64,000 bases of DNA from Streptomyces nymphaeiformis (GTDB lineage Bacteria > Actinomycetota > Actinomycetes > Streptomycetales > Streptomycetaceae): assembly GCF_014203895.1 (NCBI RefSeq), contig NZ_JACHJY010000014.1:106194-170193 (forward strand), given 5' to 3'. Below are positions 49,061-57,877 of the stretch, one piece after another. Each line of letters opens with the position of its first letter. The stretch's first letter is position 1. The notes beneath the pieces were generated by a model. The model worked only from the letters and a program-made list of their open reading frames with translations, did no database searches and had not been told where the DNA came from. Made by a program: the position numbers and the translations under genes.

Positions 49061-49249
49061 GTGTCTTCCGACCGCGGCCGTTCCCGGTCCCCCTCCCCGG
49101 ATCCGGATCGCCTGCTCCGTATCTGCATCCTCAACGACCACTACGCGGGCTCGGAGGCGGTCACGGCCTTCCTCGAAGGCCTCCGCGAAGGCATCGGGCC
49201 GGACACCCGGCCCGACCGACCGTGGGATGGCGGCATCCAGGCTCAGTGA
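49061..49249 (+). CDS. Small protein, 62 aa, unknown
   Basis: GTG at 49061 with GGGAG eight bases upstream. The central part LLRICILNDHYAGSEAVTAF then LEGLREGI looks like a folded beta-alpha unit; both ends are charged and disordered. I do not recognise it; it could be the shortened start of a longer protein. 49250-49435 shows nothing. Confidence 0.4.
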   Translation: MSSDRGRSRSPSPDPDRLLRICILNDHYAGSEAVTAFLEGLREGIGPDTRPDRPWDGGIQAQ

Positions 49250-49435
49250 GCCGGGAACGCCGCCATCCGGAGGGGGGAGGCCGGACGGCGACGTTCGTCC
49301 GGCGCATGCCCATGGTCCGCCGCTTCATGCACACGATCCACTAGGAGCTCGATGAGACCGTTCCTGTGCCGACCGCGCCCCGGGCCGCCTCCGTCCACGC
49401 CCGACAGGGGCCCCGGCGTGCCGCAGACGGTCGCG

Positions 49436-50539
49436 TCACCCGTCGTCGCCGACGGTGATCCGGGCACACTCCCGTACGACCTCCGCGAGATCGCAGCCGC
49501 TGTCGCGCAGGTCCCGCTGACGCCGGGCACCGCCGCCCCGCTCCTTCAGGTCAGCCACGGCCCGATGGGCCCCGGCCCGGTCGCCAGTGGCGCCGAGCGC
49601 CTCGTCCGTGTGCTCCAGCAGGGCGTCGAGGGCGACCTCGGCCGGCGTCTCACTCATCGTGCGGGGGTGGAGGAGCGGTCCCTGGAGTCCGGAGCGCGCG
49701 GCACGCCAGGACGCTAGCCGCAACAGTCCCACCGGGATCCGGGCGAGCGGCTCCCCGGCGCGCCAGGCACGCGCGGCGGTCTCGACGAGGCCCCGGGCCA
49801 GGGTCGCCACCAGCACGGTGGTGTCCGGCTCCAGGCACACGTCGGCGACGCGGATCTCCACGGTCGGGTAGTTGTGGGAGAGCCGGGCGTCGAAGTAGAT
49901 CATGCCCTTGTCGCGCAGTACCCCGGTCGCCAGCATGTCGCGCACGCACTCGTGGTACCCCTCGGCGCTGCCGAAGGGCTCGTACGGCCCGGCGGAGGGC
50001 AGGCGATTCCAGACCCGGCTGCGGTAGCTGCTGTAGCCGCTGTCCTGGCCGTCCCAGAACGGCGAGTTGCCGCTGATCGCACTCAGGAGGGGGAGCCAGG
50101 GTCGGATCCGGTCCAGGACGGCGACCCCCTCCTCGTCGGACTCCACGGCGACGTGGACGTGGCACCCGCAGGTCAGCTGCTCCTGCGTGGTGAGGGCGAA
50201 CTGCTCCGCCATCCAGCGGTACCGGCGGCCGAGGTTGCGCGACGGTTCCACCGGCAGCGGCGAGGTCGCCAGGGCCGCGACGCGGGCACCGGCCACCTTC
50301 GCGTGGCGTGCCGCCTCGGCGCGCCACCGGACGATCTCCGCGCGCAGTTCACCTATGTCGCTCAGGGGCCGGGTGGCGAACTCCACCTGCTCCTGATGCA
50401 GCTCCTTCTCGAAGACGCCGTCCGACTCCTCGCCGCCCCCTGCCGCCGCTGCGGCGAGCACGGCGGACGACACCGCGAGCGGCTCGCCCGTCGTGGCGCT
50501 GACGAGCAGCAGTTCCTCTTCGACCCCTACGGTGCGCAT
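49436..50539 (-). CDS. GCS2-family carboxylate-amine ligase (YbdK/EgtA-like)
   Basis: 367 residues of the glutamate-cysteine ligase 2 family. The N-terminus is TVGVEEELLLVSATTGEPL. HQEQVEFATRP carries substrate/Mg residues, TCGCHVHVAVESDEEGVAVLD is the central motif, and FDARLSHNYPTVEIRVADVC follows. It couples a carboxylate to an amine with ATP; gamma-glutamylcysteine or a related compound is the likely product type. ATG at 50539 follows CAGGAGCATCG. A second member of the family begins at 63909. Confidence 0.92.
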   Translation of the reverse strand: MRTVGVEEELLLVSATTGEPLAVSSAVLAAAAAGGGEESDGVFEKELHQEQVEFATRPLSDIGELRAEIVRWRAEAARHAKVAGARVAALATSPLPVEPSRNLGRRYRWMAEQFALTTQEQLTCGCHVHVAVESDEEGVAVLDRIRPWLPLLSAISGNSPFWDGQDSGYSSYRSRVWNRLPSAGPYEPFGSAEGYHECVRDMLATGVLRDKGMIYFDARLSHNYPTVEIRVADVCLEPDTTVLVATLARGLVETAARAWRAGEPLARIPVGLLRLASWRAARSGLQGPLLHPRTMSETPAEVALDALLEHTDEALGATGDRAGAHRAVADLKERGGGARRQRDLRDSGCDLAEVVRECARITVGDDG

Positions 50540-50921
50540 CGATGCTCCTGTACGACTCCGGGCACGTTCCACCCTGCCGACTCCCTCGGAAATCCGCAGG
50601 TCATGCGTATGCCCGGGAGAGCCAGGTTGATGCTCCCGCCCGCCACGGCGCCGACCCGTCGGTGTGGAGCAGCAGCGGGGTGCGGGACGAGGTCGACGGC
50701 CCGCGCCCTGCCGTCCGTCCCGGCGACGAGGTGGCCGAGGAGGTCGAGGGGGCGGACTTCGCCGAGGGCCACCCGCGGATCTGGCCCGAGCCGTGGGCGC
50801 GGCCGTCGCGGCCCACAGGCTGCGCTGCGCTGCTGTCCGCCGGGGAGCATGTCATACGGGGACGTGCGGACACGGCCGCCGGGTCCCGAAGGGCCCGGTG
50901 TCCGCGGGTCCTCACGGCGGG
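50540..50921. other. 382-bp stretch without a recognisable gene
   Basis: Between the GCS2 start and the end of the Mnh operon no frame shows a family I recognise. The sequence may be debris of the lost distal part of the antiporter operon, but I see no matching motif. Confidence 0.4.
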
Positions 50922-51368
50922 TCAGGTCTGGGTGACGAGGGCGAGGCACAGGGCGGCGAGGCCGACGGTGAGCCAGGCGAGGTAGTCGCCGAGGTGGCCG
51001 GAGTGCAGGCGGCGCAGCGCCCGGACCGTACGGACGACGGGATGGTCCGTGGACAGGGCGGGGCCGCGGTGGAGGACCGCCGCGGTCGCCAGGGCTGTCG
51101 CGAGGAGGGCGGACAGCAGGCCGAGGAGCACTCCCGGGGCCGTCCACCAGGTCGTCGGCGTCGCCTCGGCCTCCGGTGGCGTGCCCGGCCCGGTGAGGAC
51201 CGCGTCGGCGTAGCGGGCGGGGTCGGTGAAGACCTCCGCTCCGTGGGCGAGGGCGGCGGCAACGGCCGGAAGGCAGCCGATGGCGTGGATGAGGTTGCGG
51301 CTGGTGACCAGGGCGTACAGGGCGATCAGCAGGACCCATCCGGCGGCCAGGTAGGGCCACGTGCCCAT
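50922..51368 (-). pseudogene. mnhC start fused to the tail of a large Mnh subunit (deletion chimera)
   Basis: 148 residues. Residues 1-32 are the first NuoK/MnhC helix (YLAAGWVLLIALYALVTSRNLIHAIG). From about residue 35 the chain matches the C-terminal end of an MnhD/NuoL-like subunit (AHGAEVFTDPARYADAVLTG, WWTAPGVLLGLLSALLATAL, RRLHSGHLGDYLAWLTVG). Two helices of MnhC and nearly all of MnhD are missing, which fits one in-frame deletion of roughly 1.5 kb. The start overlaps the MnhB stop (TGATG). Proton-translocating function is not expected. Confidence 0.75.
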
Positions 51369-52120
51369 CAGGCGTCTCCGTTCTCGTGACGGTCGGACTC
51401 GGTGAGTTCGACGGCCTGGCTGAGGAAGTGGGCGAGCAGGGCGATCAGTCCGCAGGCGACCTCGACGCCGACCGCGGCGTTCAGCACCGGTACCGTGCCG
51501 CCGGACGTGAGGGTGTTGAAGGTGCCGAGCGGCAGCACGTTCTCCAGGAACGCGCCTCCGGCGACCAGGCCCGCCAGGCCGATGAGGCTGTAGGAGGCGG
51601 CGGCCAGCGAGTCCGCCACGTCCAGTGCGGTCAGCGGGCGGAGCCTCTTCAGGGCGCGGTAGTCGGCGGCGACGTAGGCCAGGTGCAGGGCGGTGGCGAG
51701 GATGACGCCGCCTTGGAATCCGCCGCCGGGGCTCAGCTGGCCGTGCGCGACGATGTACACGCCGACGACGAGCGCGACGGGCAGCAGTACCGTGCCGAAC
51801 AGCCGGGTGGTGGGCATGACGCTCTCCGCGCGCGCCCGGCGCCGGCGTTCGTCGTGGGCCCGGCAGAGCAGCAGGGTCGCTCCGAGGACGGTGCCGAAGA
51901 GGATGGACTCCTCGCCGAGCGTGTCGAAGGCGCGGATGTCGAAGTTGACCGAGGAGACGACGTTCGCGGTGCGGTGGGCCAGTGCGGCCGCCACCGCCCG
52001 GTCGCCGTAGGGGTGGTCCGGTGTCCCGAAGGTGGGCAGATGCGCGCAGGCGTCCGTGAAAAAGGCGGCGACCACAACGGCGGCGACCAGGAACAGGACC
52101 AGCCGGGCGCGGGCCGTCAC
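51368..52120 (-). CDS. mnhB: Mrp/Mnh antiporter subunit B
   Basis: 250 residues with about 6 hydrophobic segments: an N-terminal extra pair with NVVSSVNFDIRAFDTLGEES, then the MnhB core (VALVVGVYIVAHGQLSPGGGFQGGVILATAL). HGQLSPGGGFQGG is the MnhB signature. GTG at 52120 overlaps the stop of the preceding gene (GTGA). It is membrane bound, part of the multi-subunit Na+(K+)/H+ antiporter. Confidence 0.93.
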   Translation of the reverse strand: MTARARLVLFLVAAVVVAAFFTDACAHLPTFGTPDHPYGDRAVAAALAHRTANVVSSVNFDIRAFDTLGEESILFGTVLGATLLLCRAHDERRRRARAESVMPTTRLFGTVLLPVALVVGVYIVAHGQLSPGGGFQGGVILATALHLAYVAADYRALKRLRPLTALDVADSLAAASYSLIGLAGLVAGGAFLENVLPLGTFNTLTSGGTVPVLNAAVGVEVACGLIALLAHFLSQAVELTESDRHENGDA

Positions 52121-52425
52121 CCGCGCTCCTCCTCACCGGTGCCGTCGTGCTCGCCGTGGTCGCGGTTCTCGCGCGCGGGATCTCGGGCGGGCTCACGGGT
52201 GATCTTGCGGACGGTCAGCAGGATCATCAGCGGGGTGAGTGCGGTGCCCACGGCCAGCTGGGACATCGCCACATCGGGTGCCTGCAGGACGGCGAACAGC
52301 ATCGCCAGTCCCAGACCGAGGACGGAGAGGACGACGGCCTGGCGCGTCGGATCCCGGGTGAGGACCGCGACGGTCGCGGTGAGGACGACGAAGGCGAGGG
52401 CGACGCCGACGAGCCACTCGTTCAC
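52117..52425 (-). CDS. DUF4040/MbhD-like subunit of the Mnh complex
   Basis: 102 residues with three hydrophobic helices: LVGVALAFVVLTATVAVL, QAVVLSVLGLGLAMLFAVLQAPDVAMSQLAVG, LTPLMILLTVRKI. QAPDVAMSQLAVG is the motif of the DUF4040 segment that in other species is the C-terminal part of MnhA. The C-terminal 25 residues are charged. GTG at 52425 overlaps the MnhG stop (GTGA). Confidence 0.88.
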   Translation of the reverse strand: MNEWLVGVALAFVVLTATVAVLTRDPTRQAVVLSVLGLGLAMLFAVLQAPDVAMSQLAVGTALTPLMILLTVRKITREPARDPARENRDHGEHDGTGEEERG

Positions 52426-52727
52426 GACCCGCCCCCTTCCCCGGCCTCCCCCGCCCGTCCGGCGGCGCGGCCGACGGCGATGGTGGTGACCGTGCCGCCG
52501 ACCGCGAACAGCAGGCCGATGAACAGCGTCTTGGCCGCCGCCCGGCCCGCGCCCTGGTCGACGGCCACCGCCACGGCGATCAGGGGCATCCCCAGGCAGG
52601 ACGCGGGCGCCAGGGCGTGCAGCCGCGTCAGCGTGCCGCGCAGTCGCAGCACCGCGACGGCGGACAGGAGCACGGCGGCCACTCCGGCCCACAGCAGGAC
52701 GAGGACGACCACGTGAGGGGGTGTCAA
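52422..52727 (-). CDS. mnhG: Mrp/Mnh antiporter subunit G
   Basis: 101 residues, three helices. The MnhG signature is LLSAVAVLRLRGTLTRLHALAPASCLGMPLIAVAVAV (RLHA-AP-S-LG). The start is an unusual TTG at 52727; AAGGAG lies six bases upstream and decides it over a GTG five codons further in. A peripheral subunit of the antiporter. Confidence 0.9.
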   Translation of the reverse strand: MTPPHVVVLVLLWAGVAAVLLSAVAVLRLRGTLTRLHALAPASCLGMPLIAVAVAVDQGAGRAAAKTLFIGLLFAVGGTVTTIAVGRAAGRAGEAGEGGGS

Positions 52728-52772
52728 TCCGGTCTCCTTCCCGCACGCCGGCTGCCGTGCGGAGCGGTCGGG

Positions 52773-53057
52773 TCAGGTGTCGGTGGCGGATGCGCGTGTC
52801 CCGTGGGGGCGGCCGGAGACGAAGCGGGTGAAGACGAGGGTGCCGGCGGGGGCGAGCACACCGAGCACCAGCGCGAGGTCCTGGTAGGAGGACCGGCCGT
52901 ACGCCTGCGGCAGGACGAGGAACACCGCGCCTGCCACGCTGGAGAGCAGCGACGCCCCGACCAGCCGGTGCACCGGGGTGCCACGGGAGGCCACCCACAG
53001 GCAGGCGGGCGCCGGGACGGCCAGGAGGACCAGGGCCGCCACCGCCCAGGCGTTCAC
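52773..53057 (-). CDS. mnhF: Mrp/Mnh antiporter subunit F
   Basis: 94 residues, three helices (AVAALVLLAVPAPACLWVAS, LVGASLLSSVAGAVFLVLPQ, LALVLGVLAPAGTLVFTRFV), the MnhF pattern. GTG at 53057. It starts 29 bp after the mnhE stop and ends 45 bp before mnhG. Confidence 0.88.
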   Translation of the reverse strand: MNAWAVAALVLLAVPAPACLWVASRGTPVHRLVGASLLSSVAGAVFLVLPQAYGRSSYQDLALVLGVLAPAGTLVFTRFVSGRPHGTRASATDT

Positions 53058-53086
53058 GTCGTGCCGTCCGCTTGGGTGACGGCCCG

Positions 53087-53509
53087 TTAGACCACTCCCG
53101 CCCCCGGGGGGCTCAGGGCGTGCACGAGGACCTCGTCGTCCCGGGGTGCGTCGATCACGCAGGTGTCCGGCGACGCGGCGAGCAGCGTTCCGGCCCATCC
53201 CGCCCCCGTGCCGGACCGCAGGCGTACGCGCCGCACCTTCCCGCCGGCCGGTTCCGTGACCATGACGGCCACCAGCACTCCCAGACCGCGCACGACCGAG
53301 CCGGGCAGGGCGGCGAGCGCGCGCGCCCCGCCACGGCTTCCCTTCGCCCGGCCTCCGGCGGCCAGGCGCATCCTGCGGGCCGCGAACGCCGCTCCCAGCG
53401 CGGCGAGTACGGCCACCAGCAGCTCGACCGACGACACGGTGCTGAGGAGCACCACGGTCGTCGCGGTCAGCACGGCCCACCACACCACGATCTCCAGCAC
53501 ACCGCGCAT
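53087..53509 (-). CDS. mnhE: Mrp/Mnh antiporter subunit E
   Basis: 140 residues: two N-terminal membrane helices and the conserved soluble part (LPGSVVRGLGVLVAVMVTEP, GWAGTLLAASPDTCVID, DDEVLVHAL). ATG at 53509 has GGAGGG six bases upstream, which decides it over GTG 53584. It is the first gene of the operon E-F-G-DUF4040-B-C'. A complete Mrp needs MnhA and MnhD, which do not occur intact here. Confidence 0.88.
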   Translation of the reverse strand: MRGVLEIVVWWAVLTATTVVLLSTVSSVELLVAVLAALGAAFAARRMRLAAGGRAKGSRGGARALAALPGSVVRGLGVLVAVMVTEPAGGKVRRVRLRSGTGAGWAGTLLAASPDTCVIDAPRDDEVLVHALSPPGAGVV

Positions 53510-53612
53510 TCCCGGCCCTCCGTCACCCGTGAGCATGGTCCCCGCTGTTGCGCGCGCCGGTACGGGTGGCGCGTCGAGGGTCACCCGTGCGGCCCAGCGG
53601 CGCCGCGGACTG

Positions 53613-53930
53613 TCAGTCGGGTGGCTCCGGCGAACCGGGCTCCCCGGGGGACGGCCCGGGATTCGGGGGCTCGGGCTCGGGCGCTCCTGGATCCGGCGGC
53701 CCGGGCGGCACCGGCTCGGGCCCGGGCGGCACGGGCGCGGGCCCGGGCGGCACGGGCGCGGGCCCGGGCGGCACGGGCGCGGGCCCGGGCGGCACGGGCG
53801 CGGGCCTTCCGGGCGGGGGCACCGGCACGGTGTCGGGGTCGGGCGGCACGGGCACGGTGCCCGCGGTCAAAGGGACCCGTTCCCCGGGGCGGTACCACCA
53901 CTGCGGTTCGAGAGTCGGTCCTCGGGTCAT
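53613..53930 (-). CDS. Proline-rich repeat protein, 105 aa
   Basis: The N-terminal 25 residues are ordered (PTLEPQWWYRPGERVPLTAG). The rest is made of PVPP and GPAPVPP heptads ending in a Pro/Glu/Gly tail. It should form an extended polyproline-II rod. The start ATG overlaps the SDR stop (ATGA) and has GGAAGG upstream, so it is coupled to the SDR. There is no signal peptide, so it is presumably cytosolic. Function unknown. Confidence 0.75.
   Translation of the reverse strand: MTRGPTLEPQWWYRPGERVPLTAGTVPVPPDPDTVPVPPPGRPAPVPPGPAPVPPGPAPVPPGPAPVPPGPEPVPPGPPDPGAPEPEPPNPGPSPGEPGSPEPPD
53707..53806. repeat. 21-bp tandem repeats encoding GPAPVPP
   Basis: Unit GGCACGGGCGCGGGCCCGG plus GC: one variant copy, three identical copies (53728-53790) and a partial copy. 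It lies inside the Pro-rich gene; 21 bp equals seven codons, so length changes stay in frame. Confidence 0.9.
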
Positions 53931-54988
53931 GGTCTCGCCTTCCTGAAGTACGGTCGCGCGGCTCGTGTCCCCCGCCTCCGCGACGCGCAGCCGCCGCGGG
54001 AGGCGGACAGGACCGCTGCCACCCGTCCGACGAGGGCGCCGAGAGCGTGCGTGGCCTGCTGCTGGCGGCTGCGTCGGCGAGCCCGGTCGTCGAAGCGGCC
54101 GTGCGCGCCGAAGTCCTCGTCCGCGTCGGCCGGGGCGAACAGGTTGTCCGGTTCCCCGGGAGAGCGCCGCCGCCCGTCCTGCTGGGCGTCGAACCCGGTC
54201 CGGGCAAGGTAGCGGTCCAGCAGGCCGGGCACGACGGCGTTCGCCAGCAGGGTGGCCACGGTGCTGCCACCGACCCAGTACTCGCGGCGCCGGGGGTGGT
54301 CGGCCGCGTACAGCACGGCGCGGGCGGCGACCTCGGGCTGGTAGATCGGCGGTACCGGCTGCGCCCCTTCCGAGAGGCGCGAGCGGACCCAGTCGAACTG
54401 CGGGGTGTTCACCGCGGGCATCTGGACCATCGTGGTGCGCACTCGGGTGCCGGAGGCCAGCAGTTCGCAGCGCAGGGCCTCGTGCCAGCCCTGGATGGCG
54501 TGCTTGGCGCCGCTGTATGCGGTCTGCAGCGGTATCCCGCGGTAGGCGATCGACGACCCGACCTGCACGATCACGCCCGCGTCGCGCGGCAGCATCCGCC
54601 GGAGGGCGGCCCGGGTGGCGTAGACGTAACCGAGGTAGCTGACCTCGGTGACGCGGAGGAACTCCTCCGCGCTGATCTCGGTGAAGGGGGCGAAGACCGA
54701 GGCGAACGCGTCGTTGACCCACACGTCGATCGGACCGAGCTCCTCCTCCACCCGATCGGCTGCCCGCTCCACGGCCCGCGCATCGGCGATGTCCGCCTGG
54801 ATGGTGATCACCTCGGCGGCGCCCGCCCGCTCGGCGTCGCGCTGCGCGCCGTCGAGACCGGCCCGCCCCCGGGCGATCAGTGCCAGCCGGTCGCCGCGGG
54901 CGGCGAACGTCACCGCGCAGGCGCGCCCGATGCCGCCGCTGGCTCCGCTGATCACGACGGTTCGCGGCATGGTTTCCATGTCGTCCAT
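53927..54988 (-). CDS. Classical SDR oxidoreductase with C-terminal extension
   Basis: 353 residues. NAD(P) motif VVISGASGGIGRACA, NDAFAS in place of NNAG, catalytic S in VQVGSSIAYRG and YSGAK. A C-terminal extension of about 110 residues (GSTVATLLANAVVPGLLDRY, then a charged disordered tail) is typical of a membrane-associated SDR subgroup in actinobacteria. ATG at 54988 has AGGACGG upstream; two later ATGs are possible. Coupled to the Pro-rich protein. Confidence 0.9.
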   Translation of the reverse strand: MDDMETMPRTVVISGASGGIGRACAVTFAARGDRLALIARGRAGLDGAQRDAERAGAAEVITIQADIADARAVERAADRVEEELGPIDVWVNDAFASVFAPFTEISAEEFLRVTEVSYLGYVYATRAALRRMLPRDAGVIVQVGSSIAYRGIPLQTAYSGAKHAIQGWHEALRCELLASGTRVRTTMVQMPAVNTPQFDWVRSRLSEGAQPVPPIYQPEVAARAVLYAADHPRRREYWVGGSTVATLLANAVVPGLLDRYLARTGFDAQQDGRRRSPGEPDNLFAPADADEDFGAHGRFDDRARRRSRQQQATHALGALVGRVAAVLSASRGGCASRRRGTRAARPYFRKARP

Positions 54989-55053
54989 ATCCGTCCTGCT
55001 TTCCGCTGTCTCGTGTCGCAAACGGCCGTGGCCGTGCGGGAGGGGAAGCGGAC

Positions 55054-56010
55054 TCAGCGCCGCAGGGCGGGCAGGACGAGCTCCTGGTAGGAGTCGAAGA
55101 AGGCCTCCTGGTCGGGACCGATCTGGCCGACGTAGACCTCGTCGAATCCGGCCTGCGCGTAGGCACGCACGGTCTCCACGTGCTCGTCGACGTCGTCGCC
55201 GCAGGTCACCGTGTCGGCGACCGCCTCCAGCGTGACGAGCTCGCTCGCCTGCTCAAAATGGGCCGGCGTGGGGAGGAGCTGGGCGAGCTCTCCCGGCAGC
55301 AGCTCGGTCGGCCACAGCCGGTGGACCAGGTGGACGGCTTTGTCCCGGTCGCCGCTCCAGCACACCTTCACCCCGCCCACCACCTTCCCGCCCGCACCGC
55401 CGCCCTCCCGGAAGGCGCCCACCAGGTCGGAGTCGGGCGTCATGGTGACGAAGCCGTCGCCGATCCGGCCTGCCAGCTCTGCGGCCTTCGGGCCGAACGC
55501 GGACACGTAGACCGGCAGAGGGCCTTCGGGGGCGGTGTAGAGGCGGGCGTTGTCGACGGTGTAGTACCGGCCGCGATGGCTGACGAGATCGCCGGTGAAC
55601 AGCTTGCGCATCACCTCGACGGCCTCCTCGAGCATCTCGGCCCGCTGGTCGAAGGACGGCCACGCATCGCCGTGGACGTGCTCGTTCAGCGCCTCTCCGG
55701 TCCCCACGCCCAGGGCGAAGCGCTCGCCGAGGAGGACGCTGGACGTGGCGGCGGCCTGCGCGGTGACCGCGGGGTGGAGGCGCACCGTCGGACAGGTCAC
55801 CAGCGTGGTGACGGGCAGGTCCACCGTCCGCGACAGAGCGCCGATCATCGACCACACGAACGCGCTGTTGCCCTGGGCGTCGTTCCAGGGGTGGAAGTGG
55901 TCGGAGATCGCCAGTCTCGTGAACCCGGCCTGCCGGGCCCGGCGAGCCTGGTCGATCAGCTCGTCCGGGGTGAACTCCTCACACGACAGGAAGTAGCCGT
56001 ACTCCGTCAT
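55054..56010 (-). CDS. F420-dependent LLM-class oxidoreductase (FGD-like)
   Basis: 318 residues of the luciferase-like TIM-barrel family: YGYFLSCEEFTPDELIDQAR, RLAISDHFHPWNDAQGNSAF, ALGVGTGEALNEHVHG, VYVSAFGPKAAELAGRIGDGFV. The pattern SDHFHPW-x-Q-G fits the F420-dependent glucose-6-phosphate dehydrogenase-like subgroup. It uses deazaflavin F420 to transfer hydride to or from a small substrate. ATG at 56010 follows GAGAGGAGCGG. A SigB-like promoter is 45 bp upstream. A decayed relative lies at 62.7-63.1 kb. Confidence 0.93.
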   Translation of the reverse strand: MTEYGYFLSCEEFTPDELIDQARRARQAGFTRLAISDHFHPWNDAQGNSAFVWSMIGALSRTVDLPVTTLVTCPTVRLHPAVTAQAAATSSVLLGERFALGVGTGEALNEHVHGDAWPSFDQRAEMLEEAVEVMRKLFTGDLVSHRGRYYTVDNARLYTAPEGPLPVYVSAFGPKAAELAGRIGDGFVTMTPDSDLVGAFREGGGAGGKVVGGVKVCWSGDRDKAVHLVHRLWPTELLPGELAQLLPTPAHFEQASELVTLEAVADTVTCGDDVDEHVETVRAYAQAGFDEVYVGQIGPDQEAFFDSYQELVLPALRR

Positions 56011-56054
56011 CGCGGTCCGCTCCTCTCGTCGTCCCCCTCTGCTCGTCGGTGCGG

Positions 56055-56079
56055 CTACCCCCGCCCGCCGACGGGAATC
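56055..56079 (-). promoter_or_regulatory. Sigma-B-like promoter for the LLM oxidoreductase
   Basis: The minus strand reads GATT-N15-GGGTAG, 45 bp upstream of the ATG at 56010, in the 67-bp gap after the GH15 pseudogene. Confidence 0.6.
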
Positions 56080-57820
56080 ACCTCGCGAGCCGGGCGGCCG
56101 CCTCGAGCATCAGCGCGTGGACGAAGGCCTGCGGAAGGTTGCCGCGCAGCCGGCGCTGGGCGACGTCGAACTCCTCCGCGTACAGGCCCGGCGGACCGCA
56201 GGCGGCGCGGTTCCGCTCGAACCAGCGCACCGCCTCGACGTCGTCGTGCCGGCTGTGCTCGGCCATCGCCAGGGCGAAACCGCACAGCAGGAACGCGCCT
56301 TCGGCGTCCTCCAGCGGCCGCTGGTCGTGACGGAACCGGTAGACGTAGTGGTCGCGGCCGAGGTCGGCGCGCACCGCGCGCAGGGTGGCGACGGTACGGG
56401 GGGCGTCGGCCGTGAGGGCGCCGCGGAGGGCGGGCAGGAGCAGGGCCGCGTCGACTCCTCCGTCCGTGGGGGAACGCTGCCACCGCCCCGTGGGTGCAGG
56501 CACGTGGCGGAGGCGTCGGAGACGATCGTGTCCGCGAGCGCCTCCCAGCCGGCGGCGCGTCCTCCGTCCGCCCGGGGTGCCACGGCGGCGATCGCCCGGA
56601 GTCCGGCCGCGCACACCAGACGGCTGTGCGCCCAGTGGTCGTCGTGGAGCTCCCAGATCCCGGCGTCCGGATCCCGGCGCCGGGCGGCGATCGCGTCGGC
56701 CGCGGTGAGCGCCGCGCGTCGGCCGTCCGCGTCCAGACGGTCGTGGCGGGCGCCCGCGGCCAGGAGGAGCAGCGCCTCCCCGAACACGTCGAGCTGGAAC
56801 TGGCGGTTGACGTGGTTTCCGACGACGTCGAAGCCGCCGGGGTAGCCCGGCAGGTCCAGGGTGCGTCGGTCGGGCACCGCCCGGCCGGTGGTGGTGTAGG
56901 CGGGGGCGAGTCCGGGGCCGTGCTCCAGGAGGCGGGCGGCCACGAAGCGCACCGAGTCGTCCAGCAGCCGCTGCCCGCCGGTCGCGGCGACGGCCTGGCC
57001 GACGAAGGACTGGTCCCGGATCCACACGTACCGGTAGTCGTAGTTGCGGCCTTGCTCGGCCCGTTCGGGCAGGCTGGCGGTGGCCGCCGCGACCGTGCCG
57101 TCCGCCGGGGAGGCCAGGCCGGCCATGACCGCGTACGCGTGCCGGGCGTCGCGCCCGCTCAGCGTGCCGGTCAGGTCGGGCACGCACCCGGCCCACGACG
57201 CCTCGGTGGCCCGCCACAGCACCTCCGAGGTCTCCGGCGCCGGCAGCGGTGCGTCGGAGACCTCCAGGACGAGGTCGTGGTGCTGCCCCGCCTCCAGCGT
57301 GACGGTGGTGTGCAGTCCGTCGTCGTGGCGGGCGTCCGGTGCGCCGCTGAAGCGCACCCGGAGGTCTCCCGCGCGGCCGGTCCAGCGTCCCTGTCCGTCG
57401 CGGCGCACGTCACGCAGCCGTGACCTTCCGAAGCGGGCCGCCAGGTTCAGCGTCACTCGCAGGCGGGTTTCGCCGTCGACGGCCAGGATCCGGCGCAGCA
57501 CGACCGCGCGATGGGGGTCACCGGGATGGACCAGGGCTTCGCGGCACTCGACGACGCCGCCCGTGGTGATCCAGCGGCTGCGCCTTATCAGGCTGCCCTG
57601 CTCGTAGTAGCCGCCCCACACGAACGGGCCCTCGGGGGTGACGCCGTACCAGCCGTCGCCGCCGATGAGCGCGGCGAAGACGGCGTCGTCGTCCCAGGCG
57701 GGCGCACATCCACACGATGTCGCCGCGTGGCCCGACCAGGGCGCCGCGCTCCCCGTCCGCGAGCAGGGCGTAGTCCCGCAGGGCGTGCGGATCGGGTCGG
57801 CCGGCGGCGGGCGGTGTCAT
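56078..57820 (-). pseudogene. GH15 glucoamylase/trehalase-like gene with two frameshifts
   Basis: Reconstructed, it is a nearly full-length GH15 protein of about 580 residues. Part 1 (from 57820): ALRDYALLADGERGALVGPRGDIVWMC. After a frameshift near 57700: WGGYYEQGSLIRRSRWITTGGVV, RNYDYRYVWIRDQSFVGQA, GIWELHDDHWAHSRLVCAAGL, up to ATCLHP. After a second frameshift near 56490: GRWQRSPTDGGVDAALLLPALRG, YRFRHDQRPLEDAEGAFLLCGF, PPGLYAEEFD. Both catalytic Glu regions (GIWE and YAEEFD) survive, in different frames. Two one-base errors in the assembly would also explain it, so the decay should be confirmed. Confidence 0.82.
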
Positions 57821-57877
57821 CGGCGGCTCCGTTCCGGGGTGGCCCCGTGCGGATGCGCCGCACGGGCACGAGGCCGG

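Noticed and set aside
53707..53806. Possible CRISPR array
   Set aside because: Repeats are directly adjacent 21-bp units without spacers and lie inside a coding frame.
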